64,000 bases of DNA, taken from NCBI GenBank assembly GCA_027627225.1, contig CM051038.1, positions 39,801,341-39,865,340 of the forward strand. Reading direction: 5' to 3'. Below, one piece after another: positions 34,447 to 45,652 of the stretch (position 1 is its first letter; each line of letters starts with the position of its first letter). The stretch comes from Congeria kusceri. Lineage: Eukaryota; Mollusca; Bivalvia; Myida; Dreissenidae. The notes under the pieces are model-generated. The model ran no database searches and had not been told where the DNA came from. It saw nothing but the letters and a program-made list of their open reading frames with translations. Both the position numbers and the translations under genes were made by a program.

Positions 34447-35722
34447 TTTTAGCTCACTAGTGTCGTCCATCGTCCGTCGTCCGTATGACGTCAACAATTT
34501 GGACCGTTAACGCGATAAAGACTACATTTTTTATTCAATCTTGACCTAACTTGCACATTCTGGATTTTACCTTAAAATCTCGGAGGAGATTGTTATAGGG
34601 TCAGATCACACCAGTAACACCAGAGTTATTGTCCCTTTTTCATGCAAAACAGCGCAAAAATGCCCTTTTTCCAACGTATAGACTTTATTTTCCACCCAAT
34701 CTTAACCAAACTTTAACAGTTTTGTATGACCATCACATCTCAACAGACGCCAAAAATGGGCAAGATCGTGTTTCAAACACCACAGTTATTGCCCTTTGTT
34801 TATTAAAAAAATGTACAAAAATGGACATTATTCAAGATAGAGACTTCATTTTTCATCCAATCTTCATCAATCTTGTACAGTTTGTCTATGACCATACGAT
34901 TAAAGGTGAAGTCGAATATAAGCAAGATCGGACCAGAAACACCAGAGTTATTGCCCTTTGTTTGTGAAAAAAATATGCAAAAATGGACATTATTCAGGAT
35001 AGAGGCTTCATTTTTCATCCAATCTTCACCAATCGTGTACAGTTTGTCTATGAACTTAAGGCTACATGTGAAGTCGAATATAAGCATGATCGAGCCTGAA
35101 AAAACAGAGTTATCGCCCCTTGTGTTTGGAAAAAAAATTCAACAAGTTATTTATGATTGACACACACACTTTTTTTATTCAATATTGACCAAACTTACAC
35201 AGTTTGCGCATGACCATAAAAATTGATTGATAACATTTGATTTCCAACAGTTGTAAGACTTGCTACAGTTATTTGAACATGCAACTTTTATGTCTTCAGA
35301 GCCTGCATTAACATCATTTATCATCATTGAAAAGAAAATTATCAAAGAAAAAGCAAAATTTAACCTTATAGCACAGCCATCGCATTGCAACTAGTTCTCC
35401 AAAACTGTTTGCGAAAAAGACATCAACATCTACTGTTTCGGCATTTTCCATAATTGTCAATGACTTAATGAAAAAGGGTCAGGTAAGAATATCGAGACAA
35501 ATTATTTGAGAACCATTAGCAAAAAAGCGCACATCCACTACCCAACTCATATTTTAGTTAGCCCATTGCACTAACCGATATTTTTTACATCAAATTTGAT
35601 CCTATCCCCCTCTGCGTATTGTTCAGATACCTTAATTTTCAAACCTGTCACAACAGTATGGTGTTCATCTGTACCAGTTCTCAGGTGAGCGCTTTGGGCC
35701 ATCATGGCCCTCTTGTTAACTG
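34447..35722 (+). repeat. Internally repetitive mollusc-type element
   Basis: From AGCTCACTAGTGTCGTC to a hairpin GGGCCATCATGGCCC followed by TCTTGTTAA. Between are tandem degenerate ~170-bp units with ordered words: AAAATGGACATTATTCA, CATTTTTCATCCAATCTTC, GTACAGTTTGTCTATGA, GTCGAATATAAGC and GAGTTATTGCCC. Frames in this region (34629-34967, 34873-35160, 34803-35087) arise from the repeats. I have a memory of the GGTGAGCG...CTCTTG end as a widespread mollusc repeat. A Helitron-like nature is possible but no CTRR terminus is seen. Confidence 0.55.
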
Positions 35723-35724
35723 TT

Positions 35725-36645
35725 ATTCTGACTTAGTAGTTGTCAGACAACTCCACTAGAAGATATATTCATAGAAACCGGACAACAAATAATTACATCA
35801 TAATAGTTGGGGCATATTGACGGTTTTCCCACGTTTGTCATTTTCTTTATATGTCATGTAGAATGCGGGATGAACAGGTACAAACCATATAGCTTTCAAA
35901 TGTTAGACTGCAACAATAAAATCGTCTTATAATTTATCAACGTTTGTCAATGCCTTTGACTGGTAAAATTAAACATAAAAATACCAGCTAAAAGAATTAA
36001 AATAATCCGCGCAATAAATGAAATCTGAACATTAACGGGAATGCGATAAATAATCCAAAAGGCATTCACGTACGCAATGTGTTAATTGTACTTATTTTCT
36101 AAACATACATGTATCACATGTAAAAACCAGATCAACAATTTGATAACAATCTATGATATGTGATAATAATACATTTTAATGAAAGCCGGTTCTAAAGAGA
36201 GTATACTTGCGTGTTTTCCAACGTCGTCAAAAATAAAGATTCGGATTACGAAGCGTAACGAGTTTTACCGATTGATTCCGTGTATTGACGATGTCTATTA
36301 ATATTTTTAATCAAATGACTCGATTTTTTCGAATGATTATTTGAAATTAAATAACATCTTATAATCATTTTTTCTGCATGAGGTAGTCAAAAATAAGACC
36401 CAATTATGACTAGTGCAGTCGTAAATCCGAGACCTAATTTTCGAACAGAAAGATCTTCGTGGAGGAAAATAATCTGGCGTCGTCTGTGTTCTTAATAAGT
36501 TTGGTGCTTCCCCGAATAATCGTTTTGTGAAATCATAAATGTGTGATTACAAATTAATAAATTCATTTTTTACGTTCATTAACTGAGGAATAAAGAGGAG
36601 TGTATAGTCTTTCATGACGAATAATGTTGTGTTTAACACAATGGC
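35725..36645. other. Unassigned stretch
   Basis: Nothing recognised. Confidence 0.45.
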
Positions 36646-36646
36646 T

Positions 36647-37015
36647 CCTGGCCACCTGTGTGCCAAAGACGGCGAGGAGGAAGTGCTCCTGGCCACCTGT
36701 GTGCCAAAGACGGCGAGGAGGAAGTGGTCCTGGCCACCTGTGTGCCAAAGACGGCGAGGAGGAAGTGGTCCTGGCCACCTGTGTGCCAAAGACGGCGAGG
36801 AGGAAGTGGTCCTGGCCACCTGTGTGCCAAAGACGGCGAGGAGGAAGTGGTCCTGGCCACCTGTGTGCCAAAGACGGCGAGGAGGAATTGGTCCTGGACA
36901 CCTGTGTGCCAAAGACGGCGAGGAGGAAGTGGTCCTGGCCACCTGTGTGCCAAAGACGGCGAGGAGGAAGTGGTCCTGGCCACCTGTGTGCCAAAGACGG
37001 CGAGGAGGAAGTGGT
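36647..37015. repeat. 41-bp minisatellite, 9 units
   Basis: Nine head-to-tail 41-bp units starting CCTGGCCACCTGTGTGCC, almost identical (one unit has AATTGG and GGACACC changes). The unit is GC-rich in an AT-rich setting. Because 41 is not a multiple of 3 and the unit has no stop in most registers, it is open in several frames on both strands. Those frames are consequences of the repeat, not evidence of protein. Confidence 0.97.
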
Positions 37016-37371
37016 GCATTTTATTGTTAAATCAGCAACAGGTTAATTAATAGCGAGTCTGACTTAGCGAGAAACAGGAGTGGTTTGGTCATAGAGGATT
37101 TAAATCATTACACTAGACAAGTAAAACGCCGAAAACGATGTTGCCAAATGTCTTGCGACATGAAAATCTAAATGAACAATGTCAATGAAATAAATAAAAA
37201 GATTGGAATCGTTTTGTCAAATGCGTCACTTAATTAAAGACATGTTCGTACTTTTTTGTTTCGAAGCAGTCGGTTCATATCCGTTTTCAATCTAATTACA
37301 TGTATACTGATGATGTTTGGTACGGCGGAATTTTATTTTTCATATATAATTCGTCCAAATCCTAATACATT

Positions 37372-37573
37372 TGAGGCGTGTCGTCGGAAAACCGGCCTTA
37401 CACAGGCTAATCCAGGACGAAACTTTCCGCCTACAGTAGATTATGTTAAGAAGAGACTTTCTTGAAACAGAAAATACCATAAAAGCGGAAAGTGCCGTCC
37501 CGACTGCACAGGCTTATCCGGGACGACACTTTACGCATATGCATTAAGTCTGGTTTTTCCACGACGCGTCTCA
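37372..37573. mobile_element. TIR MITE (GTGTCGTCC family), good copy
   Basis: Left TGAGGCGTGTCGTCGGAAAA; right TTTTTCCACGACGCGTCTCA. Inside are inverted blocks CTTTCCGCC / GCGGAAAGTG and GGACGACACTTTACGC. The best copies are about 200-230 bp; this is one of five in the window. Confidence 0.85.
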
Positions 37574-37574
37574 A

Positions 37575-38567
37575 ATACTATTCTGTAAACTGCTGTTTTA
37601 ACAATACTGTTAATTTTAATCTGTCTTGGTACTCACCCACTAGATCGATAGTGATTAATTAAGCATATAAGGTCTAAATTGTACATGTAAATATACAAAT
37701 TTGGATGTTTATATTGTTTATATGAAAAATGTTAGCAAATGACGTTAAAATCTCCATTTCGCAAATAATTAGCACGATGTTTTTGTTCTATATACTTACG
37801 TTATTTATGTATAGTATTGTGACTTTTTCTTCACAAATCATGATATTACTAGTTTTTAGCTAAATAATAATATTTTTATTTTACTATGATTTTTAAAGTA
37901 AATGTCACTTTAAACACTTTAATGTTACCGAAACGTCGGCAAAACCACGCACTGTAAACACTTATTAAGTGTTCGCACTCGAAGAGAAATATAAAGTTTA
38001 ATTTATAACAAAATGAAAACACTTGAAAAACCAAACCCTTCACTTTTTGCGGGTGTAATGTAGTGTAATGTTTGATGCATATGCGTCATTCTATTGCTAA
38101 GAAAACATTGACCCAGACAAGCACGTGCTTATTACGTGTAAGGTGACAGTGTCTTTGGATAACCCTATTCCGGATATAGAAAAACTGCACAAAATGCACT
38201 TGCACACGTGTTGCGTGTAACCAGACAACACTAATGCGATTTGAGCAAAACATTGCCACCAAAAGACCGTGTTGTACCTCGCTGCAACCTTGAAGTTTTT
38301 ACATAATTAACTAATCTGAACCATTGAAAGTTGCGTTGCATTTCATCAAAAGAGCTTTACCTTTTTTGAAGTACAAATGTATATGCCGTCGAGGTAACAC
38401 GTGACTTTACACTACGTGGTTACCAGTTGCACGAGGCCAAGTGTAAACAAACCCACCTCAAAAACGTGCCATGTGGGATGCAAAAAGTCCCTGAGTAAAA
38501 AATATCAGACACATGATTTCAGCTATTATAGGCGTATTGATCATTGGGGGGAGGGAATGCGATTAAA
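37575..38567. other. Unassigned stretch
   Basis: Nothing recognised up to the Harbinger element. Confidence 0.45.
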
Positions 38568-38786
38568 TTAGGCCGGTATTCCATGTCTCCGTTTCGCGAC
38601 TGCGTCATCCGACTGCGTTCGTCAGTTTAACGGTAAAAAAATCGGAACAAGCGAAATTTAATAGGGACTATCCCGTGTGTCCGATTGCGCTATCCGTCAA
38701 TTTGACGTACATTAAAAATTGCTACATGTAGCGATTTTTAGCAGACAGTCGGATCAGCGGATGTCATTAGCAGAAAAGACTCCGCA

Positions 38787-41700
38787 ATGAAAAGACGGCT
38801 TAACGACCCCGCAGTTTGCGAAAAATTTATTGAACTCGTGAGGAAACATCCTCTCCTATATGACCACTCTTGCAAAGAATACAAGGACACAGAAATAGTT
38901 AATAATACATGGCGCAGCATAGTCGAAGCACTAGATGTAACAGACTTTACAGCTAGCACATGTTCGCAGTTTGATATGTTCTTATCACACTTCAGATCAA
39001 TGCATGCATTTGTTATTTTCATTTTGTTTATTTTGCAGTATATTTCTGGACACGTTTTATTTCATCCTATATGCTTATATTTTCACTTCAACTAAACTCG
39101 AATCTTTTATAATCATTATCATTTTCGTTTTTCGTAAATCTAATATTTCCTTTTTAATAAAAATATGTTGAACCAGTACTTGGTAGGCTGTCCGGCTAGC
39201 GCAGTGGTTGGGACACGCGCTTCTCACCGAGGCGGACCCGGGTTCAATTCCCGCTCCCGGCGCATGTGAGTTTGGTTGGTGGGCACCATACCGGACAGGT
39301 GGGGGTTCCTCTCGGTACTCCGGTTTCCCCCCACAGCACAAGATCACACCAAAATAAAATATTTTTCAGTAAGAATAAATAGCTGGAAATTGCAGCTATG
39401 TTTCAAAATTTGTCCCAACTTTCGTGAGTCTCTATAATTATAATTAGATAGGAGTGCTGGGACACACTCCGGGTCCTCACATAATGCAGCCTCAGACACG
39501 GAAGGACCTCATAAACTACGAAATACACACCAGTACTTGGTGTAAGACTTGTACATCGTCTGCACTACATAAAGTTAGAATATAAATATGTTCATATTGG
39601 TTACGTTTTTGTGTCAACAGTTGAAGATGCAAAAACGAGATGGAGATCGCTTCGCGATATTTATGTAAAGAAAAAGAAAGAAGCGGCATCAAAGAAAAAG
39701 TCGGGAAGTGGGGCCAAAGCACCTGGGAAGCGATGGATCTACATGGACATGCTTGGATTTTTGGATGTATATTTACAGGCAGCAAGGTATTTGGTCATAG
39801 ATTCAACCTGAAATATGTCCACAATTTGTACAAAGACACAATTTAGACATAATTATTTTATGAAATTATTAGTCTGATATGTATAAAACATACAAAACTG
39901 TTCCATAGCATGATAGTGACATCTAAACATAATCAACGCGTTATTTACAACAATGTACAATAGCAACATACGAACACAGTCATTGTTTTAATCATTATAG
40001 TACACAAAAGTAACATAAAACACCATCATCGTGTCAATTACCGTATGTTTCAGTTTTATACATAATCATATTATATAGTGATTAAATATTATGTGATTTG
40101 ACTTCAGCACTGACAGTAACATGCAGCCAGCAGTCGACGGCGGCGATGGGAATGAGTCTGTAACAGATACATTGTCAACAGCTGAAAGCCAATGGTAACT
40201 GCAAATTTCAAATACATGTACATCATTATTCCCATGCACTTGTGAACTGTTACAATCCTCACGAATTAGTAAAGTATCCTCGGCGAACACGACTCTCCTG
40301 CCAAGGTAATACATTCATGTGTGAAAAGTAAAGCCGGAATTTATCGCCGCTTTTCTAAAGATCCGCGCTGACCGATTCTTTGCAGACGTTGTAAGCCCTG
40401 ATCATTTTCTTCATGATAATCCTGGAGAATGCTCACAGTCTGCGAAGCCGTAGTTTCTTTTTGCAGTAGGTTTATGAAGGACTATTGCAGCTTTCACTGT
40501 CTCTTTGGTAGATTCTGGTTTCACCGCAATTTTAGTGTGAAATACACGCCATCTGGCGGCCAATACCCCAAGCGCGCTTTCCACACATCTCCTGGCAAGA
40601 GAAAGTCTATAATTGTATACCCGTTGCTCTTCACTACATCCGCGTCCGGGATAGGGTCGCATGAGATGTTTTTGCAACGGAAATGCTTCGTCGCCAATTA
40701 TTACATAGGGCATTGGTCTAAGGTTCTCCGCTCCAGGCAATTCTTTGTCAAATGGGAGTGATAGAGCTTCTTCCGCTAGAGCTTTCCCAAAGTTAGAATG
40801 CACAAATATCCCACCATCACTGTTCTTTCCATACGACCCAATATCAATCATTACAAATCGCAAATAAGCATCCACTATTGCCGGTAAAACCATAGAAAAT
40901 GTCCATTTGTAATTGAAATACATGGACCCAGAATTGTATGGTGATCACAATATGTTTTCCATCAACAGCTCCTAAACAATTAGGGAACTGCCATTTCGTG
41001 TAATATCCATCAGCAATAGTCAGCCACTCTTCTTCCGAGCTTGGCATTTTCACATATATGGTAGACAGTTTATCCCACAATATGCTGGATACTTCCGGAA
41101 TTATTCTAGAAATTGTAGACTGTCCTACTCTGTACGAGTAGCTCAGTGACATGTAGGTTTCTCCAGTAGCCAGAAACCTGAAATGTAAATATGATCATGG
41201 AACAATAATATATACAAACATTTATAACACAATAGTATGCTATAATGCTGCAATAATGCTGCATATTTTTATGTATTTCAGAGACCTAAGTGATGACGAA
41301 ATTGAAACAGATCGACTCTCGTCCATTAGTTCTGTAAGCGCCAGTGCGACAACATCTCGCCATAACGTCCATTCAACATCCAGATACATTACAACAATGT
41401 CTCAACCACCTAAGCGAAGGAAAACAGATCAAATGGCGGCATTCGAGTCATCGTTTTTGGAATTGGCTAAAGCACAGTCAGAGAGGCTGGAAATGAAAAG
41501 CGATCGAGATGTTACTAGACACCCAATTGATGCATTTTTTGAAAGTTGCTCGACCCGAGCAAAACAAATGTCTAAGACAAAACAAAGCTGGCTACAAATG
41601 CAAATATCTATGCTGATATATAATGCTGATCTCATGGATGACGCTTCGATTCCAATGAACCTAATGGACCCGACTAGCAACTCAGCTAGATCCCCGTACG

Positions 41701-41864
41701 CTCAGCCTATGATGCAGGCGCCACATACTCCCACACATACACCAACAACACCCGCACACGCCGGTCTACAAGGGTATACATGCATAACGCCAGCATACAT
41801 GGGTGTGGAGCAGCAACACTCGGGACTCGACATTTTGAGCCGGGCAATGTCGACATTACATTGA
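38787..41864 (+). CDS. MADF-BESS protein of the Harbinger element (spliced)
   Basis: Proposed exons are 38787-38961, 39621-39786, 40108-40194 and 41282-41864. Exon 1 starts at ATG and gives the first half of a MADF (Myb/SANT-like) domain: FIELVRKHPLLYDHS, then NNTWRSIVEAL. Exon 2 gives the second half: EDAKTRWRSLRDIYVKKKK, then GKRWIYMDMLGFL. Exon 3 is acidic (DGGDGNESVTDT). Exon 4 carries basic PPKRRKTDQ, a BESS-like helix pair (DAFFESCSTRAKQM...WLQMQISMLIYNADL) and a Pro/Thr/His tail. In this superfamily such proteins bind the transposon ends and bring the nuclease to DNA in the nucleus. The exon 2 donor (AG|GTATTT) and exon 3 acceptor are good; the exon 1 donor is weak. Joining exon 3 to 4 as written makes a TGA at the junction, so either the boundary is wrong or the gene is dead. 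Intron 1 holds a young SINE. Confidence 0.7.
39185..39528 (+). mobile_element. Complete tRNA-derived SINE (family B)
   Basis: A 344-bp SINE with A box GGCTAGCGCAGTGGTTGG, B box GGGTTCAATTCCC, then a body with GTGGGCACCATACCGGAC, TTTCCCCCCACAGCAC, GGAAATTGCAGCTATG and a 3' end GGACCTCATAAACTACG. It is flanked by a perfect 13-bp target duplication, ACCAGTACTTGGT (39172-39184 and 39529-39541). It lies in the first intron of the Harbinger MADF gene and is therefore younger than that element. It serves as the reference copy for the fragments at 2488, 14037, 19396 and 49970. Confidence 0.95.
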
Positions 41865-42723
41865 CTGCACTAGTACACAGATAACGTCTCTAATGCATCG
41901 AATATGGAAAGCAATGGAGCTTTTAATACGATAATTTGTTCTTTTTTTGTGACTTTTGTTATTGAGAATGTCCACTTTTATACTTAATGTACGAGTAAAC
42001 ACTCTGTCTTGATCTGTATATCTACAGTGAACAATAAATGAACAATTATTAAAGTACATTGCAATCATATTAAGTTTGTTTTTCGTTTTAATTTGGTGAT
42101 TTTATTATTATGTGCGCGAAGTGTTCATTTTTATACGTTTTTTAAGAGATAACACTCTTAAAGCATGATCTTTAAATATCTTATTTGTACAATAAACAGC
42201 AGATTTATAAAATACATAGCAAACATTGAACATTTGTTTGACGTTTAATTTTCTTTTAGTTTGGTAATTCTGTTTTTGTGTTTGTCATTTGTTCATTTAT
42301 ATGTACCGTAATGTAGGAGAAAACACTCTAAAAGCATGTTATTTAATAACTAGTATGTTAAGTGTACGATAAACGAAATTAATAAAATACATCGTTATCT
42401 TATGTTTTAGCAAGTGCGTTTAATACAATTCAGTACCTCAAGCATATCGCAAGTCGTTGTTTGGCGTTGATGGGTTCCCTAAAAGTATCTTTCTTACTTA
42501 TCTCTTCTTCGACTTGTAGTAGGACGTCATTAAACTGCCTTTTATTCAGCCTGAAATAGGTCTGAAATTCCTCGGCGCTTTATTCCAGCTCGCGCACCAA
42601 ATGATAGTACGTTCCATAAGCTGGTCGGTTGCTAATTATTCTCTCACCTACCACCTGTGTCTGCGCTTTCGTTGTAGCCTTTAAATTCCTCCAGCCGTCA
42701 AAAACAAAAAATGATTCAAATCG
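40411..42723 (-). pseudogene. PIF/Harbinger nuclease (HARBI1-like), two exons, broken
   Basis: Exon 1 (about 42723-42437) reads through YGTYYHLVRELE, then a TAA at 42580-42582, then AEEFQTYFRLNKRQFNDVL and INAKQRLAICLR. The donor AG|GTACTG at 42436 joins the acceptor TTTCAG at 41178, giving LR-FLATGETYMSLSYSYRVG (exon 2, 41177-40411). The DDE domain then shows CLGAVDGKHI (first D), a one-base disruption at about 40925-40945 before NSGSMYFNYK, IDIGSYGKNSDGG (second D), YVIIGDEAFPL and RRCVESALG (the E-bearing helix). This is the family's usual order and length. The protein would cut at the TIRs in the nucleus together with the MADF-BESS partner. The in-frame stop, the frameshift and an unresolved 5' start make it a pseudogene. 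Its intron contains the last exon of the opposite-strand gene. Confidence 0.85.
41935..42400. repeat. ~165-bp degenerate tandem repeat in the Harbinger intron
   Basis: Three degenerate units share TGTTCATTTTTATAC, AACACTCTTAAAGCATG, TACAATAAAC and ATAAAATACAT, starting near 41969, 42122 and 42289. Each carries AATAAA- or AATAAAC-like words, so the array may also act as 3' end signals for the + strand gene. Non-coding. Confidence 0.65.
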
Positions 42724-42992
42724 TCATTGACAGACATTGTTCTCATAAAAGTGTCTCTTTGCAAATGAACAATCGCAAGCAGAAATCGTGTACATGGAAT
42801 AGTGCTTTGCGTCAGCGCTAACGGATGCGATAACGGATGCGATAACGCCAGTCGCCCAACGCAATCGCAATCGGATACATGGAATACCAAAGACATTAAA
42901 TACAAGTTTCAAAGTTTGCGCAATGTTTGAATTAAAGGCGCATTACCCTCAATAGTGGTACAGTGATTTGAAGAAATACATCTCGATTTCAA

Positions 42993-43275
42993 GTTGTTTA
43001 TCGGCTAATAAACAACGATTTTGAGTTCGGATGCGTATGAATTAAAACACGATGGTGTTAGCCCGAGTAGTTTAGTATACCGCATCAGAACGAAAAATCG
43101 GTGTTTATTTGCCGATAAACAACGGTAATGCGAAAATTATATCGATTCTAACATGACCTTACAACATTTTCCGCAATTACAATGTGAACTATATTTTACA
43201 GTACACAACTAGTTTTGGGGTTGTTCATTGGCAGTTTAACAACGGTGAATTGTGTTCTTTGTCTATAGAGAACTA
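42993..43275 (+). mobile_element. Foldback element, copy 3
   Basis: The hairpin TTGTTTATCGGCTAATAAAC ... AACACCGATTTTTCG-type arms is followed by CGATTCTAACATGACC and TTTGTCTATAGAGAAC. Same family and orientation as 16614. Confidence 0.75.
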
Positions 43276-43378
43276 TAACAGTGTCCGGTACAAGAACCCA
43301 TTCCCAATGCCGAAAATGGTTATTTTTTCCCAACTTGGAATACAAAATAACTTCCCAAATCTGAAGTGATGCAATCTC

Positions 43379-43592
43379 AAATACATAGGAAGGGTGATTC
43401 TAAGTTGTAAATACATAGGAAGGGTGATTCTAAGTTGTAAATACATAGGAAGGGTGATTCTAAGTTGTAAATACATAGGAAGGGTGATTCTAAGTTGTAA
43501 ATCACTAAATGACTTCTATTTCTATGTCTCAAATACATAGGAAGGGTGATTCTAAGTTGTAAATCACTAAATGACTTCTATTTCTATACGCA
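43379..43592 (+). repeat. 30-bp tandem repeat with higher-order unit
   Basis: Four perfect 30-bp units starting AAATACATAGGAAGGGTG (43379-43498), then a 32-bp stretch with CACTAAATGACTTCTATTTC, a fifth unit at 43531-43560 and the same 30-bp-class stretch again. Unequal exchange or slippage explains the layout. It is not a CRISPR array: units abut without spacers. Confidence 0.95.
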
Positions 43593-44690
43593 CCATTAAA
43601 TTACCAAACTTTACTTGTTAAATTAATATAACAGTCAGTCAGTTTATTTCGCTCAACACATACAGTATGAGAAAAGAGGTTTAAAAAATGCAAAACAAAT
43701 TGCAATACATACCCAGGCTGTACGGTTTTCAAACAAAAAATGGAAACTTTAAAGAGATCGAAAATGACATATCACTGTGGTGTCACAATAAATACGGTCA
43801 CTATAGTTAGGTTGTTTTAAGAAAATTATAGATAAAGTAATTGTTAGCCAGGTAGGTTATGTAAGGTTTTACATATGATATTGACAAATTCACTAACATT
43901 TATTAAATTTGGTACGTCATTCTCATTCATAATATTTTGGAATTGCAAAACATTAACTGCATTTCTATTTGTTCATATTGCTTGTATTTCATTTATTGTA
44001 CTGTTGTTTGTAAATCTTCAGAAAATGGAGGAAATATAGATCTATATAATAAAACAAATTATGACAAACATTGTAATAAATGATTAATATTGTAGTCCAA
44101 AAGCCACTCAAGAGTTAACTGATTTCTAAAAGCACTACATTTTCAATGAGACAGTACCCTTGTGGAATCGGAGATGTTTCTTGTTTCTCCTGTGTCGAAC
44201 ACCCATATAGTGTTCTCGATTACACGCTTATGTTTTTGACAAAATGATAAATAGTGACACAAATTAATTGATTTGGAACAGACAAAATATCGTGCACTAT
44301 GTCGGTGTACAATCGTTTTATTGTAAAGAAGATTTAAATGTTGATTACTGATGAAGCAACGAAGAAGATAACCATCAAAGTTTGACAGTCGGTTAAAGTC
44401 GAACATGATAACAGTGCCTTTGTGTACAAACAGAAAAGAAATGATAAATTGCATGTATTACATTGTTTTGCAGTTTATTACTGTTTTTGGAAATTTAATA
44501 CTTGACGCAAGTGTAGAATAACATAACATCATCAACAGTTTCACAAAAATACAGCCGCTGTTTTTTCCGCAATATTTTATTTCCTTTTTACCCGAAACGA
44601 AAGCGAAACAGTGTGTGTGGCAATAAATCAATTAGAGCAACAGCCGCTATATGATCCCCAATTAGTTAACTGCACGTTAATTTGTCACGC
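43593..44690. other. Unassigned stretch
   Basis: No gene or repeat recognised. The minus-strand frame at 44143-44454 has no recognisable features. Confidence 0.45.
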
Positions 44691-44805
44691 GCCTGACTCC
44701 ACGGTGACGTCACGTCTGAAGTGCCCAGTCGTGTGTCGCGCATGCGCTCAGTAATAACCGGAGGTGCTGTCGACTCCACTAACGTGGTTTTAAAATGTTG
44801 GCGTT
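44690..44805 (+). promoter_or_regulatory. Candidate CpG-rich promoter with CRE and NRF1-like sites
   Basis: In an otherwise AT-rich region this ~110 bp is rich in CpG. It contains GGTGACGTCACG (full palindromic CRE, 44700-44711) and TCGCGCATGCGCTC (NRF1-type palindrome, about 44732-44745). An ATG at 44793 opens only a short frame (about 28 codons), and a GGTGAGCG at about 44892 could be a splice donor of a first exon. No gene body was recognised downstream, so the call is tentative. Confidence 0.35.
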
Positions 44806-45185
44806 TCACGGAATGATAGATGTGTTAATTATATATATCGAATTACATTGTATCCCTTGCGCTGTTTTATGAGAGTTCTGCGATGAGAGATGGGTGAGCG
44901 AAGGCCGGCGATCGGTCTTATTGTGAATGAGCGAGACTAAAAAACTAACCTGCTGTTTTATAAAAACTTCTCAAGCCACAATAATTGAGCTAGTGTTCAT
45001 ACCTTATTTTATCATAATATATAATTACAATAGTATCATAATTATTAAAATAAAAACAAGCATAGTAATATTATAATAATGTATTACAATTACAGATACA
45101 CTCTGACTACCCGGTATATATTGTTTTTAAGAAAAACATAATATTAACATGACGTACGCTCTGAACAACGTATACTAACCGTCAT

Positions 45186-45505
45186 GCCGGGCCCGGCTAG
45201 TTCAGTTGGTAGAGCGCTGGACTGTCAATCCGGGGATCGTGAGTTCGAACCTCAGCCCGGCCACGTAACTTGTGTGGGGATTGGACATGAAATTATTTCT
45301 ACGGCCATTCTCCCCCTACCTCTGATTCAAGTAGTGCAGTTGTCAGTTACTGACATAAGTATGTGCACTTAGTACTGGTAAACGCTTAGATTGGCTAAGC
45401 TTGCCCAGGAAAAGAGTGGATTATCTGACCGCCGTAATATGACTGAAATACTGTTAAAAATGGCGAAAAATCCAAACAAACAAACAAACAAACAAAAACA
45501 AACTT
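45186..45505 (+). mobile_element. tRNA-derived SINE (family A), copy 2
   Basis: A box GGCTAGTTCAGTTGG, B box GTGAGTTCGAACC, the body as in copy 1, and a (CAAA)n tail. It is flanked by a 7-bp duplication CCGTCAT (45179-45185 and 45506-45512). Confidence 0.93.
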
Positions 45506-45559
45506 CCGTCATAATACTTTGTGGTGCACATTAAATATCTCTTTCGTATATCGGCTGAT

Positions 45560-45616
45560 AAATTTCTTTCGTTCTTTTTGTCTGTCTTTCGTTCATTCTG
45601 TCTGTCTTTCGTTTTT

Positions 45617-45652
<36 letters not shown>

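Larger units (their letters stand above)
38571..42895. mobile_element. PIF/Harbinger transposon, near-complete
   Basis: A 4.3-kb element. Near its ends GGTATTCCATGTCTCCG (38575-38591) and CGGATACATGGAATACC (42872-42888) form inverted repeats with 16 of 17 matches. TTA lies at 38568-38570 and 42896-42898, the expected 3-bp duplication, although the outermost few bases differ. Subterminal ATCCG/CGGAT words recur on both sides. Inside are the two genes of this superfamily: a MADF-BESS DNA-binding protein (+) and a nuclease (-). Both show damage, so the copy is probably inactive. Confidence 0.85.

Noticed and set aside
35660..35722. Helitron 3' end
   Set aside because: There is a hairpin, but no CTRR terminus and no Rep/helicase coding in the window.
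36547..37050. Six overlapping frames of 128-143 residues
   Set aside because: All arise from the 41-bp minisatellite; being open in many frames argues against any one being coding.
40429..40761. 110-residue plus frame
   Set aside because: Shadow of the Harbinger nuclease exon on the opposite strand.
43379..43592. CRISPR-like array of 30-bp repeats
   Set aside because: Four units abut directly with no spacers, and the genome is animal; this is a tandem repeat.
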